A stretch of DNA of 64,000 nt from Linderina pennispora. Its lineage: Eukaryota > Kickxellomycota > Kickxellomycetes > Kickxellales > Kickxellaceae. Under the pieces are notes generated by a model. That model was not told where the DNA came from. It saw only the letters and a program-made list of their open reading frames with translations, and ran no database searches. The DNA lies in assembly GCF_002104995.1 (NCBI RefSeq), contig NW_024468249.1:124001-188000 (forward strand), given 5' to 3'. Below are positions 1-10,528 of this stretch, piece after piece. Every line of letters starts with the position of its first letter. Positions within the stretch are counted from its first letter, which is position 1. Both the position numbers and the translations under genes were made by a program.

Positions 1-553
1 AGCCACCAAGCATGCCGTCGGGCGACACGGCCACGCAGCGCATCGCCGTGTCGCCCGACGGCTGCGCCTGCGCCAGCACCTCCTGGCGCAGCCATCCCCA
101 GACCCTGACCAGGCCCTTTTGGTCGCACGATACCAGAATGTCCGTGCGCATGTCCGGATGCACCGCCACGTCATTGACCATCGCGTTGTTCTCCAGGACG
201 CGCTTGCACGACCCCGCGTACACGTCCCACCAGCGGATGGTTTTGTCTTCGCTGGCTGTCGCCAGGTACTTGTAGTCCTGTGAAAACTCCACCGCCGTGA
301 CATTGGCCTTGTGGCCCTCCAGGCTCATCACCGGCGACTCAGACGTCCCGAATACGTCGTACAGGCTGACCCGCGGATTGCCTGCCACCGCCAGGTAGTG
401 CTTGTCGGAGGAGAGCGCCATGCGATTCACCTGCGAGTCTGTGAACGGGATTGTGCGAATGCATGTGCTCTTCAGCGCATCCCACATGCGAATTGTGTGG
501 TCGTAGCCGGCCGTTGCCAGCACTACCGGGTTGTCTTCGGGGTTCAGCGCCAT
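1..553 (-). CDS. LST8: LST8 WD40 protein, N-terminal part (runs off the window)
   Basis: LST8 is the WD40 beta-propeller subunit that binds the TOR kinase domain in TORC1 and TORC2. The visible 184 residues start MALNPEDNPVVLATAGYDHTI and contain successive WD repeats: AGYDHTIRMWDA near residue 15, DSQVNRMALSSDKHYLAVAG near 40, GHKANVTAVEFSQDYKYLATASEDKTIRWWD near 80-110, and NAMVNDVAVHPD then CDQKGLVRVWG near 125-150. This order and the TAGYDHTIR and TDSQVNR signatures are those of LST8 rather than a general WD40 protein. The start at 553 is the first ATG in frame and matches the short N terminus of the family. About 310 residues are usual, so roughly 40% is missing beyond base 1. No frameshift is seen in the visible part. 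It is divergently arranged with CIA2 across about 200 bases, which must hold both promoters. Confidence 0.92.
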   Translation of the reverse strand, partial: MALNPEDNPVVLATAGYDHTIRMWDALKSTCIRTIPFTDSQVNRMALSSDKHYLAVAGNPRVSLYDVFGTSESPVMSLEGHKANVTAVEFSQDYKYLATASEDKTIRWWDVYAGSCKRVLENNAMVNDVAVHPDMRTDILVSCDQKGLVRVWGWLRQEVLAQAQPSGDTAMRCVAVSPDGMLGG

Positions 554-755
554 GAACACGGGAATGTAAAAGTAGGAAAAGGAGTGTGAGGCTGGTGTAA
601 AGCTAAGGAAAAGGAGAGCAGAAGCCTCCCAATCACGAGACCCCCAGGTTTTAGTGAGGCAACATCACTCATCGCTCCGTGCTGAACTCGTCCTTTTTTC
701 CTTCCCTTCTTCAATCGCCTGTATTTCTACACTTTTAATTCCTACTGAAAGCAAA

Positions 756-1232
756 ATGAACATTACGCAGAAAATCAACGACGCGCCGCTAGTCTACGAG
801 GTCGAGTCGCTCGAGCGGCGCATCCAGGCGACAGACCTGGACGACTCGCACGCGGACCCGATCGACCGCGACGAGGTATACGAGCTGATCCGCAACATCA
901 ACGACCCGGAGCACCCGCTGACGCTGGAGCAGCTGCACGTGACGAACCGCGAGCACGTCTTCGTCGCCGACTCGGCCAGCCATGTCCTGGTCGAGTTCAC
1001 GCCGACCATTCCGCACTGCTCCATGGCGACTCTGATCGGACTGTGTATTCGCGTGCGCCTGTTGCGCAGCCTGCCCGAGCGCTTCAAGGTGGATATCCGT
1101 GTGCGCTCAGGCACCCACCAGAGCGAGGCCCAGGTCAACAAGCAGCTGAACGATAAGGAGCGCGTGGCGGCGGCGCTCGAGAACACATACTTGCTGGATG
1201 TCGTCAACCAGTGTCTAGCGACGGCTGCATAG
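756..1232 (+). CDS. CIA2: CIA2 / MIP18-family cytosolic Fe-S assembly protein
   Basis: A 158-residue protein of the MIP18 (DUF59, FAM96) family. Together with Cia1 and Met18/MMS19 it forms the targeting complex that inserts Fe-S clusters into cytosolic and nuclear proteins. Seen directly: an N-terminal segment with the [24 protein letters not shown] block near residues 38-57, then the family motif [18 protein letters not shown] near 98-115, which carries the conserved reactive cysteine, then a C-terminal [10 protein letters not shown] helix. The length fits the family. An ATG about 100 bases upstream in the same frame opens a non-conserved extension; the start at 756 ([16 protein letters not shown]) is preferred because it sits after an AT-rich leader and gives a normal N terminus. 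The gene is intact and uninterrupted, and converges on EFR3 with only about 48 bases between stop codons. Confidence 0.93.
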   Translation: MNITQKINDAPLVYEVESLERRIQATDLDDSHADPIDRDEVYELIRNINDPEHPLTLEQLHVTNREHVFVADSASHVLVEFTPTIPHCSMATLIGLCIRVRLLRSLPERFKVDIRVRSGTHQSEAQVNKQLNDKERVAAALENTYLLDVVNQCLATAA

Positions 1233-1280
1233 GAAAAAAAACCACTACCATAGCTTTAGATGATTAAAAAAGTATATTTC

Positions 1281-3786
1281 TCAGTCCAGGTGGCTGACTA
1301 TCGGCGTGCTGATCGACGAGCTCGTCTGGCAGTCCCGCCGGTGCTCGTACGGCGACCCGGCCGGCTCATCTAGCGATTCCAGCAGTGCGCGGACCTCATC
1401 CGGCACGTCATTCCGGCTGCTGCTATGGTCATGGGAGGCTACACGCAGACTGCGTGCGGTGGTTCCAATGTCGTCGTCAAGGTCGGCATTGTTCTCGAGA
1501 TCCTCGCTGAACTCGGCCGAGCGCATGTTGAGTCCCGTGCGCAGCGCTGCACGCAGCTGGTCCATGTTGACGTGCGGCGCCAGCGAGTCGCGCTTCGCCT
1601 GCGTCTCCCAGTCAATTGAAATCCGCGCACGCATGTCGTTGACGCGCTCCACGGCCTTGCGGGCGAGCTCCGGCGTCGCACTGCTCTGGTGGTTCAGCAG
1701 CACCTGGTCTGCTTGCTGGCTGGTGCTGGGCGTGAGATCCGGCAGCGACAGCGACAGGTACGAGGAGAGCTCAGGATACATGAGCTTCTGCAGCAGCAAC
1801 TCGTCGGAGCAGGGGCTGTCGTCGATGATCGCGACGATGCGCACATGGCCCTCGCACGCATGCTCAATTGGTGTGCTCCAGCACTGCTTCTCCTTGGCCT
1901 CGACCACCACTCTGGAAATATAGGCAGTTAGGTCGCCGGCGCGCCGCTCGCTGGCAATTCGTCGCCACACCATTGCCCGCATGGATACAGACCCAGCGCC
2001 CTGGCCATTGCTCTGCTGTAGCGTCTCCAGCACCAGCTGCTCAGCCATAGGCGTGTGCGTCGCCAGCAACTCGCACATAATGCTGGCTGCAGCCGCATGC
2101 TCGGCCGTGCCCGCCTGCTCCAGCCCGTCGATGAGCTTCTGCCGGATCGCCGTGGCCAGCTCGTTGCTCCAAGCAGCAGTCGCTGCCGAGCTGCGCAATG
2201 CAAAGCCGCCAGCTGCCGCGCGGTCGTGCCGCAGAAGCCCAATGATGCAGTCGGCCGCCAGAGAACGCACCGCCCGGGGCTCGCGTGAAAGCAGCGTGAA
2301 CAACGGCACGTAGACGCTCAACGGCACCACCATTGGTATGCGTCCGCTGCTGCCCGTCCGGCTGTTGGCGAGCACCAGGTAGAGCGCCTGCAGGAGCCAC
2401 GCCTGCCGCATCCCGTCACTGGCCTCCAGCTGCATCTGCTTGACCAGGTACCCAACCATGTCGGCCAGCTGGTCGCTGTAGTACTGGTGCTTGGCCAGCC
2501 CACCAATGGCCGCCAGCAGATGGTAGTATGTCGGCAGGTGCTCGGTCGAGTCGCTGCCCTGCAGTGTCCTGCCGAATAGCTCCAGGTCCGGCTCGTCGCG
2601 GCTCTCGCCCAGCACTTCAAGCAGGAATGTCACCAGGATGTTCAAGACCTCCATCACCGAGATGCCCACCAGAATGTACGGCCGGCAGAACAGGCTTTCC
2701 AGCACGCGGACAATCGTCGCCCGCCGCACTTCACCAGCCGCATCGTGCGAGGTCCCGGACGCCTGCGTGTCGATGCGCTCGAGTGCATGGGCGCCAGCCT
2801 GCGCGATGCTGTCCAGGCAGCGCTGCGACGCGCGTGTGCCGTCAGTCAGGAACGCCAGCGTCTCGACTATCACCATGTTCTGGTCCTGTGCCTGCAGATT
2901 GCCAATAATGCACTCGACCAGTCGCACGCAGAACTCAGCCTGGCTGCCACATGAGCCGCGTGTCCAGGTACTTGAACACCTCGCCGGTAACCACCTGCGA
3001 GTGCTGCCCGTGCGAGCGCCGCACCAGCGCTGCCATGCACTCCCACGCCCACTGCCCCAGAACCTGTCCTGTCCGGCTGCTTGTCCCGGTGGATCTCCTG
3101 AATCTGCGTCGTCAGCGCCTGTGCGTCCTCGGCCGGCTCGACGTCGGGAGCGCTGGCGAGCCGGTCCAGCAGCGCCTGCTGCAATCTGCGGCAGCTCGTC
3201 GTAGCGGTCCGACGCGTACGTGGCCTGGCTCTCAACCACCGCCTGGATGGCGCGCATGCCCAGCGCACCTTTGCTGGCGACAAGCATCCGAACCATGCCA
3301 GTGTACATTGCACGCAGCTCCGTGTCAATCGCCAGCGTCGCGCCCGTGTGACACCTGCAGAACAATTCAAACGTGCGTACTGCCGCCCACGCAACTTCTG
3401 GCATCGCCCTCATGCAGCGCCCCGTCTAGCGCCCCCAGAACCTCCTTGCCGAAGAAGTTCAGGTCCCGCCCGCACTCCTCCAGAAGCGCGTCGAAGATCC
3501 GCAGACCCACCAGTACGTCGCCGCGCCGCCGCCGCTGCAGGTCCTTCTTGCCACGCTTCGCCAGGTACGCCCCTACCTTGGCCAGCTTCGCCGGCTTGCT
3601 CTGCGCGTAGTATACCAGGTACGACAGCTCGTTGCTGTTCGGCACCGTCTCGCCCAGCTTCTCTGGCGGAAAGCACTTTTCGATCAGCGTCGCGTGCTTC
3701 ACGTATCGTCTAAGGAGTGGGTGGAACAGGATAAAGTCAGCCGGTGCCTGCGAGCCCCCCGAGAGAGGCGTCCGGAAACACGACAT
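1281..3786 (-). CDS. EFR3: EFR3, plasma-membrane PI4-kinase scaffold (four frameshifts)
   Basis: EFR3 is a helical-repeat protein, anchored to the plasma membrane, that recruits the PI 4-kinase Stt4/PI4KA with Ypp1/TTC7. Identification rests on the N-terminal block RYVKHATLIEKCFPPEKLGE, then NSNELSYLVYYAQSKPAKLAKVG and LVGLRIFDALLEECGRDLNFF, which follow the family's order, and on a total length near 830 residues. The frame breaks at about 3400, 3183, 3068 and 2942. At each place the expected protein resumes when one base of a doublet is treated as extra, so a sequence error is more likely than decay. The last 500 residues are open to the stop at 1281. The start is uncertain: 3786 gives MSCFRTPL, with a cysteine that could be lipidated, but a good intron end (CTGAC ... 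CTTAG at about 3710) suggests that a separate first exon may exist upstream. Confidence 0.85.
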
Positions 3787-4537
3787 GCACGGATACAAAA
3801 GGTATGTTGCCGCTATGCGCACCGCGTTCTGTCGCTTGCTCAGCGCCAGGTTGCGCTGCCCCCGCGGAAACAGCAGCTCCGAGTGCGTGGGCCGGAGCTG
3901 CCAGTTCTGGTGCGTCAACGCTCCCGCTCTGTTGCGTGTAATTTGCTGCCATTTGCTCAAGTGTGCTTTCGGTTGTCGAACAATAGTACGCCGCAAGAGC
4001 TGGAATTAAATGCGTGGCAGGAAGAAAGAGCAGAAGAACGCCGGGAGAGCGAGAGCCCCCTCCCCCTTGAAAGCCAAGGCCTCCTGCCCTGCTGACTTGC
4101 CAGCAGACAGGCAACTGTGCGTCTCTTGCATCTCCCTTTTCGCTATCTCTCTCCTCCGCACACGCATGTACGAGCGTGAAGATGCTTCCCAGTCCCTTAC
4201 CTTACAATCGGGTTCATATCTGTAGAAGGAAAAATGTCAACACCAAAACAATTTTTTTTGAAAAGCAGAGGAGAGAGTGATGAGATCAGGGCTGTGCAAA
4301 GGTCCGCTTGGACTTTTCATGTGAGGGAATACAGATCCCGCTGCCGAGACCGAGTCCGCCGGTCATGTTCGTGCTAGACAGCCCTTTTAGCACTTTCAAA
4401 GCGATCCCAACACGTATATGGCAGAGCACGGTGGACAAGGCTTTATTATTGCGTTCTTAAAACACGGAAACTCCCAGAGCCTAGACCCCCCTCCAGCAAC
4501 CAGATGCACGGCAGACGGCCCGCTGTCCGCTCTCTTT
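3787..4537. other. Intergenic, upstream of EFR3 and downstream of G-gamma
   Basis: No convincing gene was found. The EFR3-proximal half probably holds its promoter, 5' leader and possibly a small first exon. Open frames here are GC-rich shadows with no recognisable domain. Confidence 0.5.
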
Positions 4538-4753
4538 CTACATGACCGAGCACCCACACCCGCCACTGGCCTGCGTGGCAAACGGATCCTGCGGCGGCGG
4601 ACCCCACAGCGACGGCAGCAGGTAGTCCTTGGTGTTCTGCGTGTACGAAATGAGCGACTGGCTGGCATGCGACACCGGAATCCGCTGCAGCTCCAGCTGC
4701 TCCTTGAGCCGGTTGTTGTACTCGATAAGCTTGCGCAGCTTGTGCTCCGACAT
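4538..4753 (-). CDS. Heterotrimeric G-protein gamma subunit
   Basis: A 71-residue protein of the GGL-domain family (fungal Ste18/GPG1 type). It pairs with G-beta and tethers the dimer to the plasma membrane for pheromone or nutrient signalling. Seen directly: an N-terminal coiled-coil helix (KLRKLIEYNNRLKEQLELQRIPVS), the gamma-like block SLISYTQNTKDYLLPSLWG with the NTKDYL-type motif, and a C-terminal CSVM, a good CaaX box predicted to be farnesylated, preceded by a further cysteine (GGCGCSVM) that could be palmitoylated. The start at 4753 is preferred to an in-frame ATG 39 bases upstream, because that extension (MFCSIYSQHYNYI) comes from AT-rich leader ending in a splice-acceptor-like TTCCCAG. 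The length is typical for fungal G-gamma, and the gene is intact. Confidence 0.9.
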   Translation of the reverse strand: MSEHKLRKLIEYNNRLKEQLELQRIPVSHASQSLISYTQNTKDYLLPSLWGPPPQDPFATQASGGCGCSVM

Positions 4754-5236
4754 GATATAATTATAGTGCTGGGAATATATAGAACAAAACAATTGAAGAA
4801 AAACGTAAATGCAAGAGGGAGGAAAGAAGAGAGGACGTTTTGCAAGCCAACTGCCCTTTGGGCGTCGATCAATTTGCCTTCATTTATGAAGGAATCGCCT
4901 TTTTTGTTTACTTTTTTGCTCTTTTTGCGATGCGGCTCGGAATATGCTCTTTCATGCAGAAGGCGAGCTGGCTCCAAGGGCTGGAAAAGCCACCCAGCAT
5001 TCTCCCGCTCTCCGGCGTCTTGGGGCGGCGAGTCTGGCGTGTACTATGACGTCGAAGCTGTCACTCACATGCTTTGAAGTTTCCGTTTCTGTCCGCACAA
5101 GGTACTCACCCTTCTCACCTGCCGCTCTTTTGCGCGCAAATAAAAAAAAACCACCTTTCTCCTCTACCCGCCTCTTGCCCTGGCTATTTTCCTACAAGTA
5201 CTCACATATTCCTACTGCTAATTTGCCATAAAGAGA
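4754..5236. other. Divergent promoter region, G-gamma / DMT transporter
   Basis: AT-rich and pyrimidine-rich leader sequence between two divergent genes. It includes poly-A and poly-T runs around 4900 and 5140. No gene or defined element recognised. Confidence 0.5.
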
Positions 5237-6652
5237 ATGGCAAACTCGTACGACGCAATTTCCGAACGGCGGCCGTCGCAAGCCTCGGATATCTCGGATT
5301 GCTCGTTGGGCTCCAGGAGCCGCCCGCCCGCCCGGCCCGTGCACAGCATGGCCACAGTCGACCCTGCAGCACCCTCCGCCAAGCGCAGCATGCTGCTGGG
5401 CGGCCTGGCCCTGTCCATCTGCATCGTCTCGTTTGTCTTCCAGACAACAATCACCCGCAAAGTTCAAGAGTCCTTCTCGGCGCCCTACTTCATTCTCTGG
5501 GTCTCGCATACGCTGTGGATCGTGCTATTGCCCATGCACACGGTCTTTGAGAAGCTGAAGCGCCGGCCGCGCTCGCTTTCTGCGCTGAAGGCCGAGGTTC
5601 TGGTTGGGTGTGCGAAAATTGTCGTGCAGCTGAAGGGCAGGAGCTCGGCTTATCGGCCCATCCAGGGAAGTGACCAGGATAGGGAGCAGCGTGGCGGTCA
5701 TGCTGATGTGCAGGGTGTGCGGCGGCGGCACAAGCTGACCACCGAGGACGACAATGAAGAGCAGATTGGCCAGCAAGTGGATGATCCAGAGGACGACGGA
5801 TCGCACGCCCTGGCCTACGAGCCATCCGGGCCGAGCACTGCTGCGCACATTCTTCCTGGCGGCATTGCTAGGCCGGGCTGCTGAACGCCTCGGCCTACCT
5901 GTGGTACGCAGCACTGAACTTTTCGAGCATGTCCAAGGTCACCGCCATCTACAATATGTCATGCTTTTTCGCCTATCTCTTCTCGATCCTGCTACTGCAC
6001 GAGCGCGTGCGTCTCTCCAAGTGCATTGCTGTCGGCATCAGCATCATCGGCGTTATTGTCATGGTGCTACTGGACACTGACAATGCCGGATGTGACCAAG
6101 GAAAATGCCGCTGCCCTGCGCAGCAACGAGCTCTTCGGCGACCTGATCTCGCTGTGCTGCGCATGCGGTATCGGGCTGTATCAGGTTTTGTACAAAAAGT
6201 ACGCCGTCCCCTCGGGCTTCCATTCGCTGTATCCATGTCAACTTCATGACAGCCCTGCTGGGCTTCTGCACCGTTTCGCCATATATTGGTTCCCGGTGCC
6301 GCTGCTCAATGCCCTAGGCATCGAGCCGTTCCACTGGCCGGATCGCGAGCAGCTCTGGTTTATCCTGGCTAACGCCTTCTTTGGCATTGCCTACAATGGC
6401 GCGTTCATGATTGCTCTGGCGCTGACGTCTCCTCTGTTTGCTGCCATTGGCGTTATGCTGACTATCCCAGTCATGGCTGTTGTCGATATGGTGCTGCAGG
6501 GGCAGGTGCTGGCGTGGAATGTGCTGCTGGGTGGCCTCGGTATCCTTGCCGGCTTCTCCGTGCTCACCTTTGCCGAGTACCAGGAGACTATGCGCAAGTC
6601 CCAGGAGGAAGACTCTAGCGACGATGCCGGCTCCAACCAAACCAACCTTTGA
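5237..6652 (+). CDS. DMT/EamA-family membrane transporter, SLC35F-like (four frameshifts)
   Basis: A multi-pass transporter of the drug/metabolite transporter superfamily, closest in style to fungal YML018C/Thi74 and animal SLC35F5. Substrate unknown; vacuolar or Golgi membrane is the family expectation. Seen in order: a soluble N terminus, a first hydrophobic segment (SMLLGGLALSICIVSFVFQ), a hydrophilic cytosolic loop, and then the typical paired helices, including LNASAYLWYAALNFSSMSKV, CIAVGISIIGVIVMVLLD, GDLISLCCACGIGLYQVLYKK, and the C-terminal FGIAYNGAFMIALALTSPLF and VLLGGLGILAGFSVLTFAEY. The frame breaks at about 5873, 6082 and 6233 (one extra base each) and at about 6274 (one base missing). 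The conserved protein continues across all of them. An additional change of frame near 5840 is not resolved. Total length near 470 residues. Confidence 0.78.
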
Positions 6653-7718
6653 GCCCACTACTTGCCTGGTTACTACAGATTCTGCACTTGGGGTCGTGTC
6701 CATATGCTACAGCCACCACGCCCCAGTTCACCCTAGGCCACCAAGGTGTGATTGCGCATGGCCTACCCTCAGCATAGCATCTATAGGCTGGTCAAGTCCT
6801 GAGCGTAGCATCGAGAGCAAGAGCTGTGAATCGGCCTGGGCACGGGCTGTATGTCCATCCAGGTGACAGAGTGCGAGGTACAATTGCTACAGCTACCCAT
6901 GCCATTCTTTAGAAAAAATGAAATCCAGGGGTGTAGCCCTCCCGTCGAGTCGGCTGGCGTCGTCAGGAGTGCAGCCATCTCTTAATGTCCTGTCCCCTGA
7001 GTAGCATGCATTAGACAACTTCTTTCGGTTACTGTTTTTTGATAACTCTACACACATGCTTCTGCATTACACGCATCTCTGCTCTTTCTGGTACTTCCTT
7101 TCATTCCTTTCAACACGAAACTGTCGCTATCCCTTGCACAGAACGCCCAGCATGAAGTTTCTGGCCTTATATTCGGACGTATTGAGTATGGCAGAGAATA
7201 GAAGCGTGAATGCGATATAAGTGGCTGGGGAAGGATGGCTAGCTATGCCGTATCTCCTCTTTCCCATTGCTCATGTTTGCCACTCAGTAGAGCGTCACTG
7301 GCTCCCCAACTTTTACTGAAGAACGCGGAAACACTTTTCATGTTCTGTTGTTGCGACATATGATGTAGGACGTAGTGCCGAGAGTTCTCTAATGGTGTGG
7401 CTTGAAAGAATGAAATAACAAGAAATTGAAAAGAAAAAGGAAACAGCAGGCGCTGCCTGCTGCCTTTTATGAAGATTCTCGTTGCTGCGCTCAGCTCTTG
7501 CGCAGCAGCAAAACCAGAGCAGCAAGCCGTGATCGGTGTGATTACAGGCCTCCGCGTGATGTCTCCATTGACGGAGCGCTAGAGCTTCTCTTGCTGTCAG
7601 CTAGCGTGTCGACTGCTATGACATGGCCACGGCTGGATGCCATCGACTGCATGCCAAGGCCGAGTAATAACTTGTGTTGTTCACAACATCTTTTGGGCAC
7701 GTATTTTTTTTAGTATAT
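6653..7718. other. Intergenic, about 1.07 kb
   Basis: Between two convergent genes (DMT transporter and NDUFAF6). Mixed composition with AT-rich patches. No coding region, RNA gene or repeat that I can support. Confidence 0.5.
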
Positions 7719-8720
7719 TCAATGCTTGATGTTTGTCTGGCTGATCCATGTTCCCTTGCGGTTTGCCTGCCACAGGTGCCACAGCAGCTTCAGTGTCCGC
7801 TGCTGCAACCGCGGGTCAAAAACGTTGAAATCTGCTTTCTCCAGTCGCTCCAGCCAGTCCTTGACAGGAACCGCTGTCAGCAGCGCCGGGAACCCTTCCT
7901 TAGGGCTATTCGGCGTATACAGCTCTGCCACACCACACAGCCTCGTATACCCTTTAGTAGCAAACTCAAACACAGCCTCCTGCAGCTCCACTGTTGGCCG
8001 TGGGTTCTCAAACAAATCATCCAGATCCACCTTGTGCTTCGCCAGCAGCTCGCGTGGCAAATCACACCTCCTCTCTCTTAGCGACATAGGCAGCGCTCTT
8101 GCAAACCCAGCAATGGCTGTTGCCTGCCCAATCGCCCGGGCAGCGTTGTCCGCATGCATGTCGCGCACGCCCAGAGCCTCCAAGTGCGGGTGGATCAAGC
8201 ACGCAAACGCCTTCTCGCCATACTTTTCCACATCCGCAATCGCCTCGAACCCGCCATTATCCAGCCGCTTCTCGCGCTCGCTAACCAGTCTCCTAATCCA
8301 CGTCTTGGAGATTCCGAACCGATGCACGGCATCGTGAACAGCGCGTGCTACAGGCATGTGTGCCGGCTGGCCCTTGTAGATGTCGTTGATGGCGCCGTGC
8401 CAGAACGCATACCGCATCTGCGCTGCTGTTGGGTTTGTGGCCGCCTGCCCGATGTGCACTAGCTCGATGTTCAGCGCCCGGATCGCCCACGCTGCTTCGC
8501 GCGCGAGGCGCGGAGAGAACAGTGAGACAAGGTAGTTGTCGTAGTCGCTGCGCTGCACTAGCTGCCGGCAGTACTCGATGTCGCTTTTGGTTGCTACCGG
8601 GCCGGCGGAGACGCTGGCGCGAGGGCTATGCTGCGAGGTGGTGTAGGCGCGCGCGGGCTGCGGTCTCAGCGACGAGAGCAGCACTCTGGTGCAGTTCAGC
8701 CCTGTTTTGCTCATGTGCAT
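7719..8720 (-). CDS. NDUFAF6: NDUFAF6-like complex I assembly factor (squalene/phytoene-synthase fold)
   Basis: A 333-residue mitochondrial protein of the squalene/phytoene synthase family, matching NDUFAF6, which is needed for assembly of respiratory complex I. Seen: an Arg/Ser/Ala-rich N terminus (about residues 1-35, few acidic residues) typical of a matrix presequence; then YDNYLVSLFSPRLAREAAWAIRALNIELVHI, where the aspartate-rich first motif of true prenyl synthases is absent; MRYAFWHGAIN; and the second region around EKAFACLIHPHLEALGVRD. Loss of the Asp-rich motifs fits a non-catalytic assembly factor rather than a sterol or carotenoid enzyme. The frame is intact. The start could be the ATG at 8720 or one two codons later at 8714. 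Its presence implies that the organism keeps complex I. Confidence 0.9.
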   Translation of the reverse strand: MHMSKTGLNCTRVLLSSLRPQPARAYTTSQHSPRASVSAGPVATKSDIEYCRQLVQRSDYDNYLVSLFSPRLAREAAWAIRALNIELVHIGQAATNPTAAQMRYAFWHGAINDIYKGQPAHMPVARAVHDAVHRFGISKTWIRRLVSEREKRLDNGGFEAIADVEKYGEKAFACLIHPHLEALGVRDMHADNAARAIGQATAIAGFARALPMSLRERRCDLPRELLAKHKVDLDDLFENPRPTVELQEAVFEFATKGYTRLCGVAELYTPNSPKEGFPALLTAVPVKDWLERLEKADFNVFDPRLQQRTLKLLWHLWQANRKGTWISQTNIKH

Positions 8721-9054
8721 TGCTGAATTAGACTGTGGAGTAAAAAGGAAAAGGTAAATTAAGCGTGTAGCGGGAAGAGGTGTTTATTGCAAGCCTGCTT
8801 AAGCGAGCTACACGGATCCTATGCTGGAAGCTCTGTTATCGCTAAACGACCATCATCAGTTGATCCACAAAAATCGATTCGGCAATTAGACAAAGACCAC
8901 CGTGCCACGCCGCTCTTCAAACAAGTTCTGCCTCCAATCCTTTAGAGCAGAATTATATCCCGTTCATATTTTATGCGCTTTTCAGTGCAATTTTTAAGAA
9001 CATGCATTATAGAACAAATAAACTACGAAGAAGAGAAAGGTGCAATGTGTGGGC
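8721..9054. other. Intergenic, upstream of NDUFAF6
   Basis: AT-rich leader and promoter sequence, with nothing specific recognised. Confidence 0.4.
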
Positions 9055-9460
9055 GGACCTGTTTTTGGGCCAGGATCTTTTCGCGGTATAAAAACATGAC
9101 TTTCATATTCATATTGGTGGAAGCACTCGTACTCGTATGTTGACCAGATCTTGCCCTCAGGGTCTGGGATGTGTCTACGCTCATCGTTGAGGCGCTCCGG
9201 GTTGTCGTGAAGCTGTATGCCTGATGGCCGGTAGTCAAATTGTCCCAGCTGCGGATAGAAAAGTTGCTCCCATCAGTACTCCAGCTAATCCAGCTAGCAT
9301 TGCTGTCGTCATAGAGGATGCCGTACAGTGCGTACGGAAACATTGCATGTTGCTGTTGCTGTTGCTGAGGCTGTTGCGGCTGGAGCAATGGCTGTGCGCC
9401 CCTCCATGTGCGCAGCATATGGCTTTTTGGCAAACATGTATGGACGATACCCAAACGAAC
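9055..9460 (-). pseudogene. HSF-type DNA-binding domain remnant
   Basis: Reading down from about 9454, a poly-glutamine stretch is followed by MFPYALYGILYDDSNASWIS and then WSTDGSNFSI. This matches the start of a heat-shock-factor DNA-binding domain (aromatic-x3-LY-x2-L-x-D-x-S ... ISWS-x-DG-x-F). After about 9250 that frame loses sense, but another frame carries LNDERRHIPDPEGKIWSTYE and ECFHQYEYE, which resembles the end of the same domain (…LND-x-RR…DPEG…W-x-[YF]-x-H/Y-E-x-F). The recognition helix with the usual FVRQLN-x-YGF block is not intact between the halves, and no clear start or activation region exists. This looks like a decayed or truncated HSF/SFL1-type gene. A badly sequenced small gene with an intron is the alternative. 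The call rests on motif recognition only. Confidence 0.4.
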
Positions 9461-9668
9461 AAGGCTAGAAACAAATGTGAAGAGAAATAAAAATATTCAG
9501 AAAACGAGACCATCTCTCCAGACACACGTATATATGTACGGGAGACATTTTCCCTATCTCCCTGCTCAGAAAAAGTGCGCATCTACAGCAGACACTACCG
9601 AATAACTGTGATACCATTACATGGTGTCGTTGATATTTGAAGAAAGAAACACGGCCAAAGAGAACCAT

Positions 9669-10528
9669 TTAGTTGTCGGCAGGCTTGATAACTGCTTCGT
9701 TCTTTTCCAGCAGCGCGTCAATCTCGGCCGATGAGTAGATAGAAATGCTTGGGCGGCCGTCCTTGAGCGTCAGTGTCGCAAACTCGAGCTTCTCACTGGT
9801 CAGCTTTGCCGTATCAATAGTCTTGGACAGCACCTTGCACGCAAGCTGCAGGGCATCGTCCAGCGACATCTGCGTCGCCGCCCCATCGACTCCCTCAGCT
9901 GCATCGTCATCCTTATATTCCTGCTTCAGGATGCTCTGCGCATTCGTGAAGTTTTCGCCAATGCACGCAGCCTTCCAGCTCGAGTAGTTGCCGGCCGGAT
10001 CCGACTGGTACAGCTGGAATCCAAACTTTTGGTCCCAGCCCGCGCACAAAAACGACACGCCGAACGGACGCAGACCGCCGAATTGTGTGTACCCCTGCTT
10101 CAGATCGCACAGCTGCCGCACCAGCTGCTCGACGGGGATGGGCGAGTCGTAGGTCATCAGGTAGCGCTGCGCAATCAGCCGCGACTGGTTGATCAGGATG
10201 TTTGCGTCCGCCGTCAGACCCGCAACGCCTGCCACCACGTTGTCGTTCATCTCGTAGATCTTCTCGCTGCCGATTTCTTGCTCCAGCAGCTTCGACGTCG
10301 CCTGCCGCTCTGCTGCCAGCACTATGCCGTCCTTGCTCAGCACACCGATGACTGTGCCGGCGTGTGAGATCGCCTCCATCGCGTACTCCACCTGGTACAG
10401 GCGCCCTAAACAGTGTCGGCACGCTTGGTTAGCCGGGTGGTTCAAAGCAGCTGTACCGCATGCATCTTGAATGTGTCCTTACCCTCAGGCGAGAAAATGG
10501 TCGTGCGCGAATCGTAACGTCTAGCCAT
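9669..10528 (-). CDS. PRE9: 20S proteasome subunit alpha type-4 (PRE9/PSMA4)
   Basis: An alpha-ring subunit of the 20S proteasome core, 260 residues after splicing. Exon 1 (10483-10528) encodes [16 protein letters not shown], the proteasome-alpha N-terminal signature. The intron 10406-10482 starts GTAAGG and ends TTTAG. Exon 2 (9669-10405) continues [17 protein letters not shown]. Other diagnostic blocks: LLAAER-like [41 protein letters not shown] and [17 protein letters not shown], all in the order of PSMA4/Pre9. A short acidic insertion ([14 protein letters not shown]) sits in the C-terminal third. The C terminus ends KPADN and lacks the long charged lysine-rich tail of animal PSMA4. The frame is intact. 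The minus-strand ORF that simply reads through the intron (start 10445) is not the real N terminus. Confidence 0.97.
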
